A stretch of DNA of 8,339 nucleotides, taken from positions 1 through 8,339 of the forward strand of contig JAIRLW010000491.1 in assembly GCA_031259095.1 (NCBI GenBank), read 5' to 3'. Below are positions 6,080 through 8,339 of the stretch, in pieces. Numbering within the stretch: position 1 is the first letter of the stretch; every line of letters begins with the position of its first letter. The notes beneath the pieces were generated by a model. The model made no database searches. It worked only from the letters and a program-made list of their open reading frames with translations, and had not been told where the DNA came from. This stretch comes from Planctomycetaceae bacterium (GTDB lineage: Bacteria > Planctomycetota > Planctomycetia > Pirellulales > Thermoguttaceae). The translations under genes and the position numbers were made by a program.

Positions 6080-6135
6080 ACTGCACTGTTATGATTGATT
6101 GATTTTTTTACCAAAAGTTTTTTCAACACACGAAA

Positions 6136-6315
6136 ATGGCAGTTCCTAAACGTAAACACAGCAACGCCCGAAGTGGTTCACGGCGCGCTCACGACCGTAA
6201 AGCCCTCATTCAACGGACAAATTGCCCGGATTGCAGCACAGCAATTCCAACTCATGTCGTTTGTCCCAAATGCGGTCATTACATGAAACGCCAAGTTGTT
6301 ATACCAAAAGAATAA
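6136..6315 (+). CDS. rpmF: Ribosomal protein bL32
   Basis: The 59-residue product is a small zinc-ribbon protein of the large ribosomal subunit. The N-terminus MAVPKRKHSNARSGSRRAHD is the bL32 signature. The four zinc-binding cysteines are present as CPDC (30-33) and CPKC (43-46), with THVVCPKCGHYM typical of the family; this is the cysteine-bearing form that needs zinc. Length matches the usual 55-65 residues. The ATG is fixed by the conserved MAVPKRK start, although no strong Shine-Dalgarno precedes it. It is first in a probable operon with fabD, whose ATG comes 56 bases after the rpmF stop, and is driven by the promoter at 6051-6079. In many bacteria rpmF heads the fatty-acid synthesis cluster, as here. 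Confidence 0.97.
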   Translation: MAVPKRKHSNARSGSRRAHDRKALIQRTNCPDCSTAIPTHVVCPKCGHYMKRQVVIPKE

Positions 6316-6371
6316 AACAAACAAAGCGTTCCTCTTTTTATTTATTCAAAATATCCCTCAATTATTGAAGC

Positions 6372-7280
6372 ATGGGTAAGATCGCCTTATTGTTTCCCGG
6401 TCAAGGTGCGCAATCAGTCGGAATGGGAAAGATGTTGGTTGAAGAGTTCGCTCCGGCAAAAGAACTCTTTGAACGCGCTAATTCCACTCTCGGTTACGAT
6501 TTGGCTCGTATCTGTTTCGAAGACCCCGACGAAAATTTAGACTCCACCGTTATCAGTCAACCCGCTATTTTTACATTAAGTCTTGTCGCTTTAGAATATT
6601 TGAAAACCAAAGAACCGGAAATAGTTGAACATTGTGAAGCAGTTGCGGGTTTGAGTCTCGGCGAATATACGGCGTTGGTTTTTGCGGGAGTTTTTGAATT
6701 TGAAGATGGTCTCCGGCTGGTTCAGAAACGCGGGCAGGCAATGCAAGACGCATCAGACGCCACACCAAGCGGTATGGTCAGTATCATCGGTAAAGAACTT
6801 GCCGAAGTCGAATCCATTTGCAACGAACATCGCGGAAACGGTATTTTACAGGTTGCTAATATCCTTTGTCCGGGCAACATTGTTATTTCAGGAACCAACG
6901 ACGCTTGTGAACGAATCGGCGAACTTTCTTCTGCCGGAAAATTTCATGCTGTACCGTTAGCGGTTGCCGGAGCGTTTCACACGCCGATTATGAAACCTGC
7001 CGACAACGTATTGGCTCAGGTTTTGGCGGAAACCAAAATGAATAAACCACGCATTCCGGTCATTAGTAATGTCGATGCCGCACCGCACGACGATCCCGAT
7101 GAAATTCGTCAGATTCTCGTTAAACAGATTCTTAGTCAGGTTCTTTGGGAAACTTCCATGCGAAAACTTCTCGAACAAGGTTTCGATACCTTTTATGAAG
7201 TCGGTCCCGGTCGTGTTCTTCGCGGATTGTTGAAACGAATTGACCGCAAAATTAAGTGTTATGGTGTTATTGAAACTTGA
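6372..7280 (+). CDS. fabD: Malonyl-CoA:ACP transacylase
   Basis: FabD transfers malonyl from CoA to the phosphopantetheine arm of acyl carrier protein, supplying the extender unit for type II fatty-acid synthesis in the cytosol. At 302 aa it is close to the usual length of about 310. Catalytic features are complete: GQGAQ (10-14) with oxyanion-hole Q11, nucleophile S95 in GLSLGEYTA, the malonyl-carboxylate-binding arginine R120 (QKRGQAM) and catalytic H203 in GAFHTPIM. The C-terminal FYEVGPGRVLRGLLKRI is also characteristic. The start is fixed by MGKIALLFPGQG. No Shine-Dalgarno is evident before it, so translation may depend on an unstructured leader. It lies between rpmF and fabG on the same strand. 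plsX and fabH, which often sit between rpmF and fabD, are absent here. Confidence 0.97.
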   Translation: MGKIALLFPGQGAQSVGMGKMLVEEFAPAKELFERANSTLGYDLARICFEDPDENLDSTVISQPAIFTLSLVALEYLKTKEPEIVEHCEAVAGLSLGEYTALVFAGVFEFEDGLRLVQKRGQAMQDASDATPSGMVSIIGKELAEVESICNEHRGNGILQVANILCPGNIVISGTNDACERIGELSSAGKFHAVPLAVAGAFHTPIMKPADNVLAQVLAETKMNKPRIPVISNVDAAPHDDPDEIRQILVKQILSQVLWETSMRKLLEQGFDTFYEVGPGRVLRGLLKRIDRKIKCYGVIET

Positions 7281-7290
7281 AATTACCCGA

Positions 7291-7336
7291 TTTTATTCGA
7301 CCGAAATCGACTAAAATCGATTTCGGTCGAATAAAA
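7291..7336 (+). promoter_or_regulatory. Strong hairpin between fabD and fabG
   Basis: TTTTATTCGACCGAAATCGA (7291-7310) pairs perfectly over 20 bp with 7317-7336 around the 6-base loop CTAAAA. It begins ten bases after the fabD stop. On the plus strand it is followed by A-rich sequence, not a T-run, so it is not a standard terminator. It may stabilise or process the fabD message, attenuate downstream transcription, or be a repeat element. Confidence 0.75.
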
Positions 7337-7368
7337 AATGAGTTTTTAGAAGTTACTCAAAGAAATTT

Positions 7369-7374
7369 AAGGAG
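7369..7374 (+). promoter_or_regulatory. Shine-Dalgarno of fabG
   Basis: AAGGAG lies nine bases before ATG 7384. It is the clearest ribosome-binding site in the window and contrasts with the absent or weak ones before rpmF, fabD and acpP. Confidence 0.8.
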
Positions 7375-7383
7375 TTTATTGAT

Positions 7384-8169
7384 ATGCTTAACGTTGATTT
7401 GAAAAACCGTGTCGTCGTTATTACCGGCGGAACACGCGGAATCGGACTTGGAATTGCGGAAGCGTTTGCCGCCCACGAAGCGAAAATCGCTTGTATCGGA
7501 ACCAATCAAAAGACGTTGGAATCAGCGTTGCAGACAATATGCAACACGCGAAACGCCCATTCCGGCAAAACTCCATTAAGTGTTCAGGACGAAGTCGAAG
7601 GATATATTTGTAATGTTGCGGTTACTGAAGAAGTCGAAAAAACGGTCGAAGCCATTTTGAAAAGGTTTGGCAATATTGACATTTTGGTTAATTGTGCCGG
7701 AATTACACGGGATGTGCCGCTTGGAGCGATGAAAGATGAAGAGTGGGACGATGTCATCAACGTCAATCTTCGCGGACCATTTCTCATGACACGGGCTTGT
7801 TCCAAACCAATGCGACGTGCCAAAAAAGGTAGAATTATCAATATTACAAGTATTAGCGGGTTGATTGGAAATAAGGGGCAAGCGAATTATTCCGCGTCCA
7901 AAGCCGGATTAATCGGGTTCACGCGAACCGTCGCCAAAGAATTAGCCGGTAAAAATATTACGGTTAACGCGATTGCTCCCGGATTTATTGAAACTGATAT
8001 GACGGCGGTTTTACCGGAGGCGTTGAAACATGAAATCAAGAATCGTATTCCTTTGGCTCGTTTTGGTCGTCCCGAAGATGTTGCGAATGCCGTGTTGTAT
8101 TTTGCCAGTGACGAAGCGTCCTTTGTAACCGGTCAAGTCCTGACAATCGACGGCGGAATGATACGGTAG
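7384..8169 (+). CDS. fabG: 3-oxoacyl-[acyl-carrier-protein] reductase
   Basis: FabG reduces 3-ketoacyl-ACP to 3-hydroxyacyl-ACP with NADPH, the first reductive step of each elongation cycle. It is a classical short-chain dehydrogenase/reductase, usually a tetramer. The nucleotide-binding motif TGGTRGIGLG is at 14-23 and NCAG at 103-106. The catalytic tetrad is N128 (INVNL), S156 (INITSISG), Y169 and K173 (ANYSASKAG). NAIAPGFIETDM (195-206) and the C-terminal TGQVLTIDGGM are also typical. At 261 aa it is longer than the 244 aa of E. coli FabG, mostly through an extra stretch of about 13 residues between GTNQ (39-42) and CNVA (76-79). The start is supported by AAGGAG nine bases upstream. The position between fabD and acpP makes the fatty-acid role more likely than another SDR function. 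Confidence 0.96.
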   Translation: MLNVDLKNRVVVITGGTRGIGLGIAEAFAAHEAKIACIGTNQKTLESALQTICNTRNAHSGKTPLSVQDEVEGYICNVAVTEEVEKTVEAILKRFGNIDILVNCAGITRDVPLGAMKDEEWDDVINVNLRGPFLMTRACSKPMRRAKKGRIINITSISGLIGNKGQANYSASKAGLIGFTRTVAKELAGKNITVNAIAPGFIETDMTAVLPEALKHEIKNRIPLARFGRPEDVANAVLYFASDEASFVTGQVLTIDGGMIR

Positions 8170-8175
8170 TAATTT

Positions 8176-8300
8176 AGTGAATAGTTAGTAATGAAAATGA
8201 ATAGTGAATAATTTTTTATTTCATCATTCATTATTAACAGTTCATTATCAATTACTAATTTTATTAACTTTAACTATTCACTCCTAACTATTAACTAACA
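8176..8300. repeat. Heptamer-rich inverted repeat between fabG and acpP
   Basis: AGTGAATAGTTA (8176-8187) and its exact complement TAACTATTCACT (8271-8282) bracket the AT-rich gap. Four heptamer units, ACTATTC, ACTCCTA, ACTATTA and ACTAACA (8273-8300), end two bases before the acpP ATG. No Shine-Dalgarno is present. The array resembles the one at 2596-2630. Confidence 0.75.
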
Positions 8301-8302
8301 TT

Positions 8303-8339
8303 ATGGCTTCAACAGAAGAAAAAGTGATCAATATCATTG
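8303..8339 (+). CDS. acpP: Acyl carrier protein, N-terminus only (partial)
   Basis: The frame from ATG 8303 runs off the right edge after 12 complete codons (MASTEEKVINII). The helix-like acidic start with E-E-K-V-I-x-I-I is typical of acyl carrier proteins, and the position straight after fabG is the usual one for acpP. The serine that carries phosphopantetheine lies beyond the window, so identification rests on these few residues and the neighbourhood. AcpP carries the growing acyl chain handled by FabD and FabG. Confidence 0.82.
   Translation, partial: MASTEEKVINII

Larger units (their letters stand above)
5724..6135. other. Divergent intergenic and regulatory region
   Basis: This stretch of about 410 bases separates the minus-strand signalling gene from plus-strand rpmF. 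It holds the promoter and ribosome-binding site of the former, a cluster of GTCCC/GGGAC repeats (5874-5956), a 35-bp palindrome (6003-6037) and a near-consensus promoter for rpmF (6051-6079). No gene is supported within it. Confidence 0.75.

Noticed and set aside
6095..6286. 63-codon plus-strand ORF overlapping rpmF
   Set aside because: It is in a different frame from rpmF, whose bL32 translation is clear; the overlapping frame has no recognisable features.

Overview
The window looks like a bacterial chromosome segment, perhaps from a Planctomycetota member or a related lineage. That assignment is an impression from protein style and the frequent TTG starts, not something the sequence proves. 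Base composition differs along the window. Sampled 60-base lines are about 28% G+C in the left part (bases 241-300 and 1381-1440) and 47-53% in the fatty-acid genes (7081-7140 and 7441-7500).

Left part (1-2036): the tail of an unrecognised gene, a beta-class DNA methyltransferase (184-1149), and a reading frame that looks like the matching restriction endonuclease (1248-2036, probably beginning further upstream). Together they look like an acquired type II restriction-modification system. The endonuclease has no convincing start codon, and its open frame runs back into the end of the methyltransferase gene. This is the main puzzle here.

Middle (2037-4088): a repeat-rich intergenic region with a duplicated 14-mer, a nested inverted-repeat element containing a perfect 28-bp palindrome, and a heptamer array that ends just before the next ATG. 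It is followed by a lone GNAT-superfamily protein of the YghO type (2633-3799).

Minus strand (4089-5723): a three-part signalling protein, receiver + GGDEF diguanylate cyclase + paired CBS domains. It has its own promoter (5787-5815), a TTG start with a Shine-Dalgarno, and a terminator (4042-4072).

Right part (5724-8339): a divergent intergenic region with GTCCC/GGGAC repeats and a long palindrome next to a near-consensus promoter. It drives rpmF (bL32), fabD, fabG and the start of acpP. This is the familiar rpmF-fab cluster with plsX and fabH absent from between rpmF and fabD. FabD loads malonyl onto the acyl carrier protein and FabG reduces the resulting 3-ketoacyl-ACP; AcpP carries both. 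The acpP start is preceded by the same heptamer family seen before the GNAT gene.

No rRNA, tRNA, CRISPR array or transposase gene was seen.
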